A stretch of 64,000 bases of DNA from Pararhizobium sp. IMCC21322. GTDB lineage: Bacteria > Pseudomonadota > Alphaproteobacteria > Rhizobiales > GCA-2746425. The stretch spans positions 2,332,412-2,396,411 of the forward strand of contig NZ_CP132335.1 in NCBI RefSeq assembly GCF_030758295.1. Reading direction: 5' to 3'. The notes beneath the pieces are model-generated. The model searched no databases and was not told the DNA's origin. It saw nothing but the letters and a program-made list of their open reading frames with translations. Numbering within the stretch: position 1 is the stretch's first letter; every line of letters begins with the position of its first letter. Positions 39,608 through 48,169 of this stretch are shown here, piece after piece. Position numbers and translations under genes: made by a program.

Positions 39608-40280
39608 TGTCAAAAACCTCACCAGCAAATATGGCGCAACGCAAGTGCTGTTCGGGGTCGATCTGTGCGTGGAAGAGGGTGAGATCGTCGCTCTGATGGG
39701 CCGCAATGGCATGGGAAAATCCACCAGCATACGCGCCATCTGCGGCCTGAACCCGGTGAGTTCGGGACATATTGCCTTTGGCGGGTCTGATATCAGCCAG
39801 TTGCCATCTCATAAATGCGCCCAGATGGGCCTTGGTCTCGTGCCGGAAGGGCGGCGCTGTTTTCCTAATCTGTCAGTGGCAGAAAATCTTGTGGCCACTG
39901 GACGCTCTGGCCCCTGGACATTGCAAAAAGTCCATGCGCTTTTTCCCATATTGGAAGAACGGTCCACGCAAATGGCCAACACTCTTTCCGGTGGAGAGCA
40001 GCAGATGCTCGCCATTGGCCGCGCGTTGATGACAAATCCAAAGCTGCTGATACTGGATGAAGCCACCGAAGGGCTGGCCCCGGTCATCCGCGATCAGATA
40101 TGGGCAGCGCTGAAGACGCTCAAAGAGCAGGGACAGGCCATTCTGCTGGTGGATAAGTCACTTCGGGAAGTGATGAATATTGCCCAGCGCTGCACCATCC
40201 TGGAAAAAGGCCAATCGGTCTGGACCGGCCCTGTCGACAAGCTGACGCCAGACCTTCAGCAACGTTTTCTGGGCGTCTAG
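39597..40280 (+). CDS. LivF-type ABC ATP-binding protein
   Basis: A 227-residue ATPase with Walker A GRNGMGKST, signature LSGGEQQMLAIGRAL and Walker B LLILDEATEGLAP. ATG 39597 overlaps livG by 11 bases; the frame upstream is a livG shadow. It completes the importer, and its ligand depends on the binding protein. Confidence 0.92.
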   Translation: MLLDVKNLTSKYGATQVLFGVDLCVEEGEIVALMGRNGMGKSTSIRAICGLNPVSSGHIAFGGSDISQLPSHKCAQMGLGLVPEGRRCFPNLSVAENLVATGRSGPWTLQKVHALFPILEERSTQMANTLSGGEQQMLAIGRALMTNPKLLILDEATEGLAPVIRDQIWAALKTLKEQGQAILLVDKSLREVMNIAQRCTILEKGQSVWTGPVDKLTPDLQQRFLGV

Positions 40281-40377
40281 AAATGTAGGCGGAAGATCAA
40301 AAGATTGTCCTGAAGGGTTTGGAACCGTGATAAAATGACCCTACATAGTAAATGCAAGCATCAGGAGGGCAGAACTT

Positions 40378-41283
40378 ATGAGCGACGGTCAAAAGCATAC
40401 CATTCCTTTCACACCGGACATGGCATTGAAGCCCCTGGTTAAAGGGTTTTTCGACGAAGCAACCAATACCATTTCCTACGTGGTGGAGGACCCGTCCAGC
40501 AAGGCCTGCGCTATCATCGACAGCGTCATGGATATTGACTATGCGGCTGGCCGCATTTCCTCCGAAAGCGCCGATGAACTGATTGCTTATGTCGAAAGCA
40601 AGGGCTTGAAGACTGAGTGGATACTGGAAACACACGTTCATGCCGATCATCTGTCCGGGGCGCCCTATCTGCAGCAGAAGCTGGGCGGTAAACTGGGAAT
40701 TGGCGCTGGCATTATTGCCGTGCAGGACACGTTTGGGAAAGTCTTCAATGAAGGCACCGAGTTTCAGCGCGACGGATCGCAGTTCGATCAGTTGTTTCAA
40801 GATGGTGACACGCTCAAAATTGGCCAGATGACGGCTCGCATTCTTAGCACGCCCGGCCATACACCAGCCTGCATTACCATTGTTGTTGGCAACGCGGCCT
40901 TTGTTGGCGATACGCTGTTCATGCCAGATGGCGGGTCTGCACGGGCGGATTTCCCGGGCGGCGATGCGCGGGAGCTGTTTCACTCCATCCGCCGCGTCCT
41001 TTCCCTGCCAAAAGAAATGCGTTTGTTCATTTGCCACGATTACGGTCCCAATGGCCGGGATATCAAATGGGAAACAACAGTTGGCGCCGAGCGCGAGCAT
41101 AACATTCACGTCAATGACACCATTGACGAGGAGACATTTGTCGAAGTCCGGGAGGCGCGTGATGCGACCCTTGCCATGCCGAAACTTATCATCCCGTCAC
41201 TGCAGGTCAATATGCGGGCAGGTCATGTGCCGAAAGACGAAAATGGCAACCCGACTTTGAAAGTTCCCATCAACGGACTTTAG
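40378..41283 (+). CDS. MBL-fold hydrolase, persulfide dioxygenase/ETHE1-like
   Basis: A 301-residue metallo-beta-lactamase-fold protein. Metal ligands are in THVHADHLSGAPYL, STPGHTPACIT and VGDTLFMPDGG with ICHDYGPNGRD. This pattern belongs to the ETHE1/Blh group, which oxidises persulfides, rather than to true glyoxalase II. GGAGGG precedes ATG 40378. Its stop codon lies at the very start of a TIR-bounded element. Its nearness to stress genes fits sulfide or redox detoxification; no rhodanese or sulfide:quinone reductase is adjacent. Confidence 0.85.
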   Translation: MSDGQKHTIPFTPDMALKPLVKGFFDEATNTISYVVEDPSSKACAIIDSVMDIDYAAGRISSESADELIAYVESKGLKTEWILETHVHADHLSGAPYLQQKLGGKLGIGAGIIAVQDTFGKVFNEGTEFQRDGSQFDQLFQDGDTLKIGQMTARILSTPGHTPACITIVVGNAAFVGDTLFMPDGGSARADFPGGDARELFHSIRRVLSLPKEMRLFICHDYGPNGRDIKWETTVGAEREHNIHVNDTIDEETFVEVREARDATLAMPKLIIPSLQVNMRAGHVPKDENGNPTLKVPINGL

Positions 41284-41548
41284 GGTGCGGACCCATTATG
41301 GGTGATGAAATAGCAGAACAAATGGCAAAGAGATGCAAGGAAATGCGCGCAGAGCGGGCTTTCTGCCCGGTCAAGCGCTTTGACGCCGCAGATCGCAGCC
41401 ATTTTTCTGTCCATCAAGGATCGGGCCTGTTTGCCCGCAGCCCGCGTCGCAAAGACTTGAAAGTCTTCAGACTTCCTGCTTCTTTGCTCCTGGTCTGAAA
41501 ACAAACCGATCCCGACTATTTCACCACCCGTAAAGGGTCCGCACCCTA
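41281..41548. mobile_element. 268-bp element with 31-bp terminal inverted repeats (MITE-like)
   Basis: The left end (41281-41311, beginning TAGGGTGCGGACCC) and right end (41518-41548, ending GGGTCCGCACCCTA) are inverted copies with about 27 of 31 positions matching. Both ends carry a TA, like the target duplication of IS630/Tc1-mariner elements. No transposase is encoded. The interior has small hairpins such as AAGACTTGAAAGTCTT. The left end supplies the stop of the MBL gene. It could instead be a structured RNA element or the remnant of a larger insertion. Confidence 0.65.
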
Positions 41549-41575
41549 AGCCTGCACACCGGCATACCGCCGGAT

Positions 41576-41589
41576 TTGATACAGGTCAA
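41576..41589. promoter_or_regulatory. Fnr/FixK-type box upstream of the usp operon
   Basis: TTGATACAGGTCAA matches the TTGAT-N4-(A/G)TCAA anaerobox, with both TTGA/TCAA half-sites intact. It is centred about 60 bp before the usp ATG at 41643, which allows the usual -41.5 activating position. Universal stress proteins are known FixK/FnrL targets in Hyphomicrobiales. Confidence 0.8.
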
Positions 41590-41642
41590 AGCCGTGTTTG
41601 GCTGCCACGCCTAAGTATATGTTACCAATTGAGGAGGTTGTC

Positions 41643-42053
41643 ATGTACAGTAAAATTCTGGTTCCAATCGATCTGAGTGATGTCGGTCACGGCAAGGAAG
41701 TTCTTGGCGTTGCCGAGAAGCTGCTGCAGCCCGGCGGCACAATTACTGTCTTGAATGTTGTGGAAGATATTCCGGGCTATGTTGCTGCAGAATTGCCGGA
41801 TGAAATCGTCAAGGATCTGTCCGGTAATGCCCAAAAAGCCCTTGAGGAAATTATCTCTGGGTTGAGCGGCAACATCGAGCTTGAGGTGCGCCGCGGCTCG
41901 CCTGCCAGTGCCATTGTGGCAGCGTCAGAACAGTTGGGAGTCGATCTGATCATCATTGCATCCCACAGCCCGGGCCTTGCCGATTATTTTCTTGGCTCCA
42001 CAGCATCACGCGTTGTGCGCCATGCCAAATGCCCAGTACTTGTAGACCGATAA
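41643..42053 (+). CDS. Universal stress protein, single domain
   Basis: A 136-residue UspA-fold protein. It starts MYSKILVPIDLSD and has the ATP-binding signature GSTASRVVRHAKCPVLV at the C-terminus. GAGGAGG lies 8 bases before ATG 41643. It is the first gene behind the Fnr-type box and runs in order with the TraR/DksA protein and a second Usp, so it probably responds to oxygen limitation. Confidence 0.92.
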   Translation: MYSKILVPIDLSDVGHGKEVLGVAEKLLQPGGTITVLNVVEDIPGYVAAELPDEIVKDLSGNAQKALEEIISGLSGNIELEVRRGSPASAIVAASEQLGVDLIIIASHSPGLADYFLGSTASRVVRHAKCPVLVDR

Positions 42054-42070
42054 GCAATCAGGAAGAAATC

Positions 42071-42391
42071 ATGGAAACTGCCATATACAAAACACGCCTG
42101 CTGACCAGGCGTGATGAACTCAACGCCCGGCTCCAGACCATTGAGCATGATCTGGATCAGAAGAAAGATCCCGATATTGAAGAGCGTTCGGTTGAAAGCG
42201 AAGGCGATGAGGTCATGGAATCTCTGGGCCAATCCGGCCTGCTGGAATTGAAAGCCATTGACGCCGCCTTGTCGCGCATTGAGGGCGGCACATTTGGCAT
42301 TTGCGCGCAGTGTGAAGAACCGATTGCCGAACAACGTCTGGAGGCGATTCCAATGGCGGCACTTTGCCAGAAATGCGCGGCGGCAGCCTGA
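42071..42391 (+). CDS. TraR/DksA-type zinc-finger protein
   Basis: A 106-residue protein with an N-terminal coiled coil (METAIYKTRLLTRRDELNARLQTIEHDLDQ) and a C-terminal four-cysteine finger, ICAQCEEPI...LCQKCA. Members bind the RNA polymerase secondary channel. The short length is like TraR/YbiI rather than full DksA. ATG 42071 is preferred over 42029, which lies in usp. It sits 17 bp after usp. Confidence 0.88.
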   Translation: METAIYKTRLLTRRDELNARLQTIEHDLDQKKDPDIEERSVESEGDEVMESLGQSGLLELKAIDAALSRIEGGTFGICAQCEEPIAEQRLEAIPMAALCQKCAAAA

Positions 42392-42429
42392 TCAGGATGT
42401 GATGAGGCTCCCCATAACAGGAGAGACAC

Positions 42430-43281
42430 ATGCCCTATAAAACCATTATTGCCTTGCATAATGTGGATGATGGCAATGAGACAATCAGCGAGGCACTCAC
42501 TTTATGCAGTGCGCTGAAGGCTCATCTCAGTGTCATCGTCATTGGCCTCACACCGCAGCCACCCATGTCATCGGGCTATGGGGGAGGAACCTTCGAAATA
42601 TGGGGCTCTGAATTTGCACGCATGCAGGAGGAGATCGCGGCCAAGGCAGATGCGTTGGAAATCTGGATTTCGAACAATCTGCCAGTCGATCCACTGACCT
42701 TTGATGTGTCACACCAATTCAGCCAGGGCGGCACGGTGGCGCGTGAAACCGGTCGCCGTGTGCGTTTTTCAGACCTGTGTCTGTTCACCGGTTCCTATGA
42801 CCCGGACAGCTATCTGATGCAACAGACCTTGCGCGGTGCGTTATACGATACGGGCCGTCCGGTTCTGGTGATGAATGGCAAGCCGTGCCCGCTGCACAAT
42901 CTGAAACGCATCATGCTGGCCTGGGATGGCGGGGCACAGTCGGCCATTGCCGTGCGCCACGCTCTGGACCTCATGACCAATGCCGATGATGTGCAGATCG
43001 CCATGGCCGATCCGCAAAGCGCCAGCGAGCGCTTTGGCGACGAACCGGGCGTGGATCTGGCAACCTATCTTTCCCGGCACAACGTACCGCTTACCGTCAC
43101 GCCCGTGGCAACAGAGGGGCGCACAGTGGCTGAGACGCTGGTCCGCCATGCCACCGATATGGATGCAGAGCTGATTGTCATGGGTGGCTATGGCCACACA
43201 CGCTTGCAGGACTGGTTTCTGGGCAGCACCACATCAAGAATGTTGATAGAGGCTGACAGACCACTGCTGCTGGCGCACTGA
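42430..43281 (+). CDS. Universal stress protein with two Usp domains
   Basis: A 283-residue protein with an N-terminal Usp half (MPYKTIIALHNVDDGNET) and a C-terminal half from about residue 155 (LKRIMLAWDGGAQSAIAVRHAL). The ATP-binding signature GGYGHTRLQDWFLGSTTSRMLIEADRPLLLAH is near the end; the first half lacks it. AGGAGAG precedes the start. It is third in the putatively oxygen-regulated operon. Confidence 0.9.
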   Translation: MPYKTIIALHNVDDGNETISEALTLCSALKAHLSVIVIGLTPQPPMSSGYGGGTFEIWGSEFARMQEEIAAKADALEIWISNNLPVDPLTFDVSHQFSQGGTVARETGRRVRFSDLCLFTGSYDPDSYLMQQTLRGALYDTGRPVLVMNGKPCPLHNLKRIMLAWDGGAQSAIAVRHALDLMTNADDVQIAMADPQSASERFGDEPGVDLATYLSRHNVPLTVTPVATEGRTVAETLVRHATDMDAELIVMGGYGHTRLQDWFLGSTTSRMLIEADRPLLLAH

Positions 43282-43366
43282 ACTGCATCTGCCTATAATT
43301 GGGTCCAGACCCTGAATTGATTTGGCCGATGAACCAAAGCGGTCATACATTTTTAATGAGGCAGGC

Positions 43367-44176
43367 ATGCAGTTTTCAAACATCAATGGCGTCAATCTCC
43401 ACTATCAGGTCATCGGCGCGCCGGAAGGCTCGCCCCTGTTGGTATTTTCCAATTCTCTTGGCACCGATTTCCGTATCTGGCGTGATGTCATTGTTCGCTT
43501 TGTCGGCGAATGCGCCATCCTGACCTATGACAAACGCGGACACGGCCTGTCTGATCTGGGCAAGACGCCCTACACGATGGACGATCATGTGGCCGATCTG
43601 GAAGCGCTGCTTGATGAACTGGGCCAGAAAAACGCCATCATTGTCGGCCTGTCCATTGGCGGCCTGATTGCACAGGGCCTCTACGCCAAGCGCCCCGATC
43701 TGGTGCGCGCCATGGTGCTGTGCGACACAGCCCATAAAGTTGGCAATGACGAGCTGTGGAATGGCCGCATAGCAGCGGTCGAAAAAGGCGGCATCAAATC
43801 CCTTGCTGACGGTATTATGGAACGCTGGTTCTCAAAGGAATTCCCCAGGAACCACCCGGCCACCTATACCGGTTACAAGACCATGCTCTGCCGCCAGCTG
43901 GACGCAGGCTACACCGCCAGCAGCGCTGCCATCCGCGACGCAGATTTCACCGACGATTGCGCCAATATAAAAGTCCCGACCCTGTGCGTCGTCGGAGACC
44001 AGGACGGAGCCACCCCGCCGGCCGTGGTGGCAGAACTGGCAAAGTTGATCCCGAATTCACGCTTTGAGGTGATCAAGGATGCCGGGCATTTGCCATGTAT
44101 CGAACAACCCGAAATGTTGGCGGATATGATCAAGGCGTTTTTTGACGATGCCGGACTTTGGCCAAAGGCCGGTTAG
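43367..44176 (+). CDS. 3-oxoadipate enol-lactonase-like alpha/beta hydrolase
   Basis: A 269-residue alpha/beta hydrolase close to PcaD. It has the nucleophile elbow GLSIGG, the oxyanion FSNSLGTDFRIW and the late His in KDAGHLPCIEQPE. PcaD opens 3-oxoadipate enol-lactone in aromatic degradation, but no other pca gene is here, and its place after usp-traR-usp suggests another ester substrate. ATG 43367 has GAGGCAGG upstream. A decayed copy of its 3' half lies at 46.55-46.93 kb. Confidence 0.85.
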   Translation: MQFSNINGVNLHYQVIGAPEGSPLLVFSNSLGTDFRIWRDVIVRFVGECAILTYDKRGHGLSDLGKTPYTMDDHVADLEALLDELGQKNAIIVGLSIGGLIAQGLYAKRPDLVRAMVLCDTAHKVGNDELWNGRIAAVEKGGIKSLADGIMERWFSKEFPRNHPATYTGYKTMLCRQLDAGYTASSAAIRDADFTDDCANIKVPTLCVVGDQDGATPPAVVAELAKLIPNSRFEVIKDAGHLPCIEQPEMLADMIKAFFDDAGLWPKAG

Positions 44177-44265
44177 GCAACCAGCGAGTTGATATGATCA
44201 GGCCAGCAGCCCCGATCACCATCGCTTTGTAGGCAGGACCAGTTCAGGCTGAGTTGTTGGCCGAG

Positions 44266-44709
44266 CTATTCTTTTTTGACGCGATAATCCTTGTGGCAGG
44301 CGGCGCAATTGGTCGTTGCCACGCCAAACGCTGCTTTGAAGGCATCAAGATCGGCCGGCTTTGCGGCAATTCCCGCTGCCGTATCGGATTGAAACTTGGC
44401 CAAAATCATGTCGAAGCCTGCGCGATCATCCCAGATGCTCGGCGCTACAGTGGTTTTGCCGCCGCTTTCGCTTCCCTCCGGAAACAGTTCACCAAAGCCC
44501 AGCGCTGCGGCATTCATGGTCCGCAGGACCAATGCAGCAGTCACGGCATTGAATTCGGTCTCGCCCTTGACCATGCCCGCGCCGGCTCCGGTTGCGGCAC
44601 CAACATTTTGCATGATGGCTTTGCGCGCGGCAATGGGATCATCGGCGCCAAACACCGGTCCGGTTGCAAAGGCTGCCAGCAGGGTTGCGGTTAAAATTTT
44701 GTATTTCAT
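44266..44709 (-). CDS. Exported c-type cytochrome (c'/c-556-like)
   Basis: A 147-residue periplasmic protein with signal peptide MKYKILTATLLAAFATGPVFG and a C-terminal haem motif CAACHKDYR. The four-helix layout and C-terminal CXXCH are those of cytochrome c'/c-556, which bind haem for electron transfer or NO/O2 sensing. ATG 44709 is chosen since GAGGAG lies 6 bases upstream, whereas it abuts ATG 44715. It is divergent from a LysR gene and convergent with the lactonase. Confidence 0.9.
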   Translation of the reverse strand: MKYKILTATLLAAFATGPVFGADDPIAARKAIMQNVGAATGAGAGMVKGETEFNAVTAALVLRTMNAAALGFGELFPEGSESGGKTTVAPSIWDDRAGFDMILAKFQSDTAAGIAAKPADLDAFKAAFGVATTNCAACHKDYRVKKE

Positions 44710-44801
44710 AATCATCTCCTCAAAAGAACTGGGTTCATATCGGCGGATTCAGGGCTTTCGGGAAGGTTACGCTCTGCATTTTAGCTCGACAATACCGAAG
44801 A

Positions 44802-45725
44802 ATGCATTCACTCTCTGCAATTATGCAGAATGAAGATTGGGACATTTTCAGATATGTCATCGCCGTCGCGGATTCCGGCTCTGCGATTGCAGCGGCTAGA
44901 AAACTTGGGGTGAATGGCAGCACCGTCCTGCGGCGTATATCCAGATTTGAAGAGGACAGGGGCATCCGCCTGTTTGACAGGCTGCAAACCGGCTACACGC
45001 CAACGCTGCAATGTGAGGCGCTCCTCAAGACCGCGCGGGAAATTCAGGAAAGCATCGCCATCATCGATCTTGGCATCGCCGGTCAGGATGTCCGGTTTGA
45101 AGGCCAGTTGACGGTTACCACCACCGACACGTTTCTGGAAAACATCCTGGCGGACATTTTTCTGGAGTTCAGCAGCAACAACCCTCTGATCCAGTTGGAT
45201 GTCACGGTCACGAATGAGCGTCTGAGCCTGACCAGACGCGATGCCGATGTCGCCATCCGGGCATCCAAAAAGCCGCCCGAGCATCTGGTCGGGCAACGCG
45301 TCTCCGCCGTTTCCTTCGCCGTTTATGGCGCAGTTTCACTGGCGGCAGAGCTTCCACCGGCAGCAACGCTTGACGATCTGAAAGCCCGCTCGTGGATAGG
45401 CCCGGGCGAATCCATCTCCGGCTCACCGGTTGCGGCCTGGATGGATGGCAACATTCCTGCCACGTCCATCAAGCTCACAGCCGATACGTTTCCGAGCGTC
45501 AGAGCCTGCATACAAAGCGGTGCCGTCGGGGTGCTGCCCTGTTGTATCGGCGATAACAATGCCAGGCTTCAAAAACTGCTGCCAGCGGTCAGGGAAATGG
45601 AAACCTCCCTGTGGGTTCTGGTCCACCCGGATGTCCGCCGCTCCGCAAAGGTTTCGGCCTTCACCAAACATGTCTCCAAAAGGCTGCGTGAAAAAAGCCA
45701 TTTGCTCGCCCCTGAGCATGTCTGA
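44802..45725 (+). CDS. LysR-family transcriptional regulator
   Basis: A 307-residue regulator. The N-terminal winged helix is EDWDIFRYVIAVADSGSAIAAARKLGVNGSTVLRRISRFEEDRG and the C-terminal domain binds the effector. ATG 44823 (MQNEDWDIF) is an equally plausible start. It is divergent from the cytochrome gene across about 92 bp and may control it. The effector is unknown. Confidence 0.9.
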   Translation: MHSLSAIMQNEDWDIFRYVIAVADSGSAIAAARKLGVNGSTVLRRISRFEEDRGIRLFDRLQTGYTPTLQCEALLKTAREIQESIAIIDLGIAGQDVRFEGQLTVTTTDTFLENILADIFLEFSSNNPLIQLDVTVTNERLSLTRRDADVAIRASKKPPEHLVGQRVSAVSFAVYGAVSLAAELPPAATLDDLKARSWIGPGESISGSPVAAWMDGNIPATSIKLTADTFPSVRACIQSGAVGVLPCCIGDNNARLQKLLPAVREMETSLWVLVHPDVRRSAKVSAFTKHVSKRLREKSHLLAPEHV

Positions 45726-45824
45726 GCAGATGGCCGGGTGTGCAGGCCGATAGGTTCGCGCCAACGTGTGATCACACGCAGATTCTGCCTGAAAAGCGGA
45801 CCCGAGGCGGTTCAGCCCAAAACC

Positions 45825-46490
45825 CTATTTTTCGAAGGTGACGGATTCAGGGTCTGCTCCCAGTTCCTTCAGCGCGTTTTTCACTGCATCCTGCATGGGC
45901 TCAGGGCCGCACAGATATATCTCTTGGGAAAAATCATTGATGTGTTGCTGCAACAGGTTTTTGTCCACAAAGCCATGCGCGAATCCATCTTTGTTTTCAT
46001 CACTGAGCACATAGACAAGTTCAAGCCCTGCCATGGCTTCAAACTCCTTGCGGTTGATAATATCGGCCTCGGTCTTGTTGGCAAAGATCAATCGATGCCC
46101 GGCCAGCTTGCCCTGAGCTTCCAAGCTGCGCAAAATAGCGATAAACGGTGTAACCCCGGCACCGCCGGCGATGAACGTACCAGGCCCCTTATATTCAATC
46201 GCTCCCCACGGATCATCAATCAGCAAAGCCTCACCGATCTCCAGATCGCTGAGCGCATCTGTTACGCCATCATGATCCGGGTAGTGTTTGATGGTGAACT
46301 CCAAGCGATCCCAACCGGGCAGACAGGTAAAGGTAAACGGCCGTTTTTCATCCCGCCACTCAGGCTTGTCGATTGAAACATCCGTTGCCTGACCCGGAAC
46401 GAACTCATAACCATCCGGCTTTTCCAACACATACCGGTGCACGTCGTGGGTCGCCCGTTCGATGGCGGTAATTTTAATGGTATGACTCAT
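45825..46490 (-). CDS. Ferredoxin-NADP reductase-like flavoprotein
   Basis: A 221-residue FAD/NAD(P) oxidoreductase of the FNR superfamily. The FAD motif is RPFTFTCLP, the NAD loop AGGAGVTPFIAIL, and the end LCGPEPMQDAVKNAL. No 2Fe-2S domain is fused, so electrons go to a separate acceptor, perhaps the nearby cytochrome (inference). ATG 46490 is chosen over 46700, which lies in a pseudogene. An inverted repeat sits 21 bp upstream. Confidence 0.88.
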   Translation of the reverse strand: MSHTIKITAIERATHDVHRYVLEKPDGYEFVPGQATDVSIDKPEWRDEKRPFTFTCLPGWDRLEFTIKHYPDHDGVTDALSDLEIGEALLIDDPWGAIEYKGPGTFIAGGAGVTPFIAILRSLEAQGKLAGHRLIFANKTEADIINRKEFEAMAGLELVYVLSDENKDGFAHGFVDKNLLQQHINDFSQEIYLCGPEPMQDAVKNALKELGADPESVTFEK

Positions 46491-46510
46491 ACTCTGTCCT
46501 CGTCCTTTAT

Positions 46511-46534
46511 ATCGTTGCTGAAAGAAGCAACGAT
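46511..46534. promoter_or_regulatory. Inverted repeat upstream of the flavoprotein gene
   Basis: ATCGTTGCT-GAAAGA-AGCAACGAT is a perfect 9-bp inverted repeat beginning 21 bp upstream of the ATG at 46490. It could be an operator or an RNA hairpin. Confidence 0.55.
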
Positions 46535-46549
46535 TGGGCAAGGCCATTG

Positions 46550-46928
46550 TTCCCAAGGGCGGCATTATGGAATGCTGTTTTTCAAACGAATTCCACTGAA
46601 CCACCCGGCCACCCATGCAGGCTACACAGCCATGCTCAGCCGCCAGCTGAATGCAGGCTACACCGCCACCACCACCACCCGCGAAGCGGATTTCACCCAA
46701 GACTGTGCCAACATAAAAATCCCGACCCTGTGCGTCGTCGGAGACCAGGACGGCGCAACCCCGCCATCTGTTGAGGCGGAACTGGCCAAGCTGATCCCGG
46801 AGTCACGCTTCGAAGTAATCAAGGATGCCGCGCATTTGCCATGTATCGGGCAGTCCGAAATGCTGGCGGATATGATCAAGGCTTTTTTTGACGATGCCGA
46901 ACTTTGGCCGGGGATGGGGAATTGGTAA
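46550..46928 (+). pseudogene. Decayed, diverged copy of the 3' half of the lactonase gene
   Basis: From GGCGGCATTATGGAATGCTG to the stop this matches 43.81-44.18 kb, with the translated C-terminus NHPATHAGYTAML...CVVGDQDGATPP...DMIKAFFDDAELWP. A one-base deletion near 46596 (GAATTCCACTGAACC against GAATTCCCCAGGAACC) shifts frame, and everything upstream, including the nucleophile elbow, is absent. Divergence is roughly 20-25% by eye, too high for a recent local duplication. Confidence 0.85.
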
Positions 46929-46989
46929 GTTGTATATCGGATATCATACCGTCCGGATAATAGTTGCGCCCGCTCAACCCTCAAGTTTT

Positions 46990-47120
46990 GAAGGCTGAAC
47001 AGCGTCCTATTAGGCCCGCTTTCGGCCCATTGCAGACCTTTGTGTCATCTGCAGCGAAAGGCTGCAAGGAGCCCAGAGTGACCGATGCTGCGCATGGAAC
47101 GAATGTCCGATTATCAGCTT
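46990..47120 (-). repeat. Degenerate intergenic repeat, copy A
   Basis: Non-coding stretch whose minus strand contains TTTCGCTGCAGATGACACAA, then AGGTCTGCAATGGGCCGAAA and GCGGGC. It shares this block in the same orientation with 49.23-49.40 kb. Such sequences resemble degenerate intergenic repeats I recall from Rhodobacteraceae genomes. No function is known. Confidence 0.5.
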
Positions 47121-47133
47121 TAATGAAGAGACG

Positions 47134-48075
47134 TCAGTCGGTTTGAGTGCCAGCATTAGCTGCTCTATCGTGGATCATTTCGTAGGCCGCAATCACGAGG
47201 GATCGAAGCCATTTACTGCCCGGGTCCTGTGAAAGGCGTGTGCTCCAGAAGAAGCGAAAAGTGATGTCTGGCAGATCGACAGGTGGGCGTTTGGCAAGCA
47301 GCCCATAGGTCTGCAAGTCTTCGACCATGAAGAGCTGAACTGTCGTGCCCAGCATGTTGGTGCGCGCAAGCAATGGTGCGACGCCCGAAAACTCGGGCAG
47401 ATGCGCCCCAATGCGGCGTTCCATGCCATCGCGAGCAACCCGATCTTCGACGGTTTGGCGCGCCGCATTTGACATCCCAACCATGACATGCGGCCAATCG
47501 AGCCAGGCTTGCTTATTCCAATTCTCCACTGCCGGATGCCCACGGCGCATGTAGGTGTAGCGCTGCAAGGTCGGCATTTTCTGCTCCATTAAGCCTTCGG
47601 GCAGCGTTTTGTCCGCACCAAGCAAGGCAAGGTCGATCTGCTCGTCTGCGACGGCTGAGTAAAGATCCGGTCCTAGGTTCACCCACTCAAGCGATACTCC
47701 GGGTGCTTCTTCGTTGATCCGTGCAAAAACTTCGGCAATGAGAGCCGTTATCGCGGGAACAGCGATGCGGAACGTACGCGTGCTGGTCGCCGGATCAAAG
47801 GGTTTGGGTGGTGTAACGACGCGTTGAATGCTCCGCAAGATCGGGCGAACATCCTCAATCAAGCTTTCAGCGAAAGGCGATGGCTGCATCTTGCCACCGA
47901 CTCTCACCATGAGTGGATCACCCACCTGTTCGCGCAGTCGGGCCAGTGCGTGACTGACCGCCGACGGCGTTTTGTTGAGCCGTTCGGCCGCTTTGGCAAC
48001 GCTACCCTCAGTCATAAGCGCTTCGAAAGTAACAAGTAAATTTAGGTCGAGTCGACCGAGCTGAATATCATTCAT
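47134..48075 (-). CDS. LysR-family transcriptional regulator (NodD/LinR-like group)
   Basis: A 313-residue regulator. The DNA-binding domain is LGRLDLNLLVTFEALMTEGSVAKAAERLNKTPSAVSHALARLREQVGD, typical of the NodD-like branch. ATG 48075 is preferred over 48156. It is divergent from the sulfotransferase gene and is its likely regulator. The block is bracketed by intergenic repeats and gene fragments, suggesting acquisition. Confidence 0.9.
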   Translation of the reverse strand: MNDIQLGRLDLNLLVTFEALMTEGSVAKAAERLNKTPSAVSHALARLREQVGDPLMVRVGGKMQPSPFAESLIEDVRPILRSIQRVVTPPKPFDPATSTRTFRIAVPAITALIAEVFARINEEAPGVSLEWVNLGPDLYSAVADEQIDLALLGADKTLPEGLMEQKMPTLQRYTYMRRGHPAVENWNKQAWLDWPHVMVGMSNAARQTVEDRVARDGMERRIGAHLPEFSGVAPLLARTNMLGTTVQLFMVEDLQTYGLLAKRPPVDLPDITFRFFWSTRLSQDPGSKWLRSLVIAAYEMIHDRAANAGTQTD

Positions 48076-48169
48076 GATGCATGAAATCGTTTCGTTATGT
48101 TTCTGCTGAATTTTGTTCAACAACCTTTGCCAGAAGCAACGCATCGAAACAAGCAAAGGAGATCAGTAA

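Noticed and set aside
41298-41498. 66-codon open frame inside the TIR element
   Set aside because: It begins within the terminal repeat, lacks a family match, and is better explained as non-coding interior.
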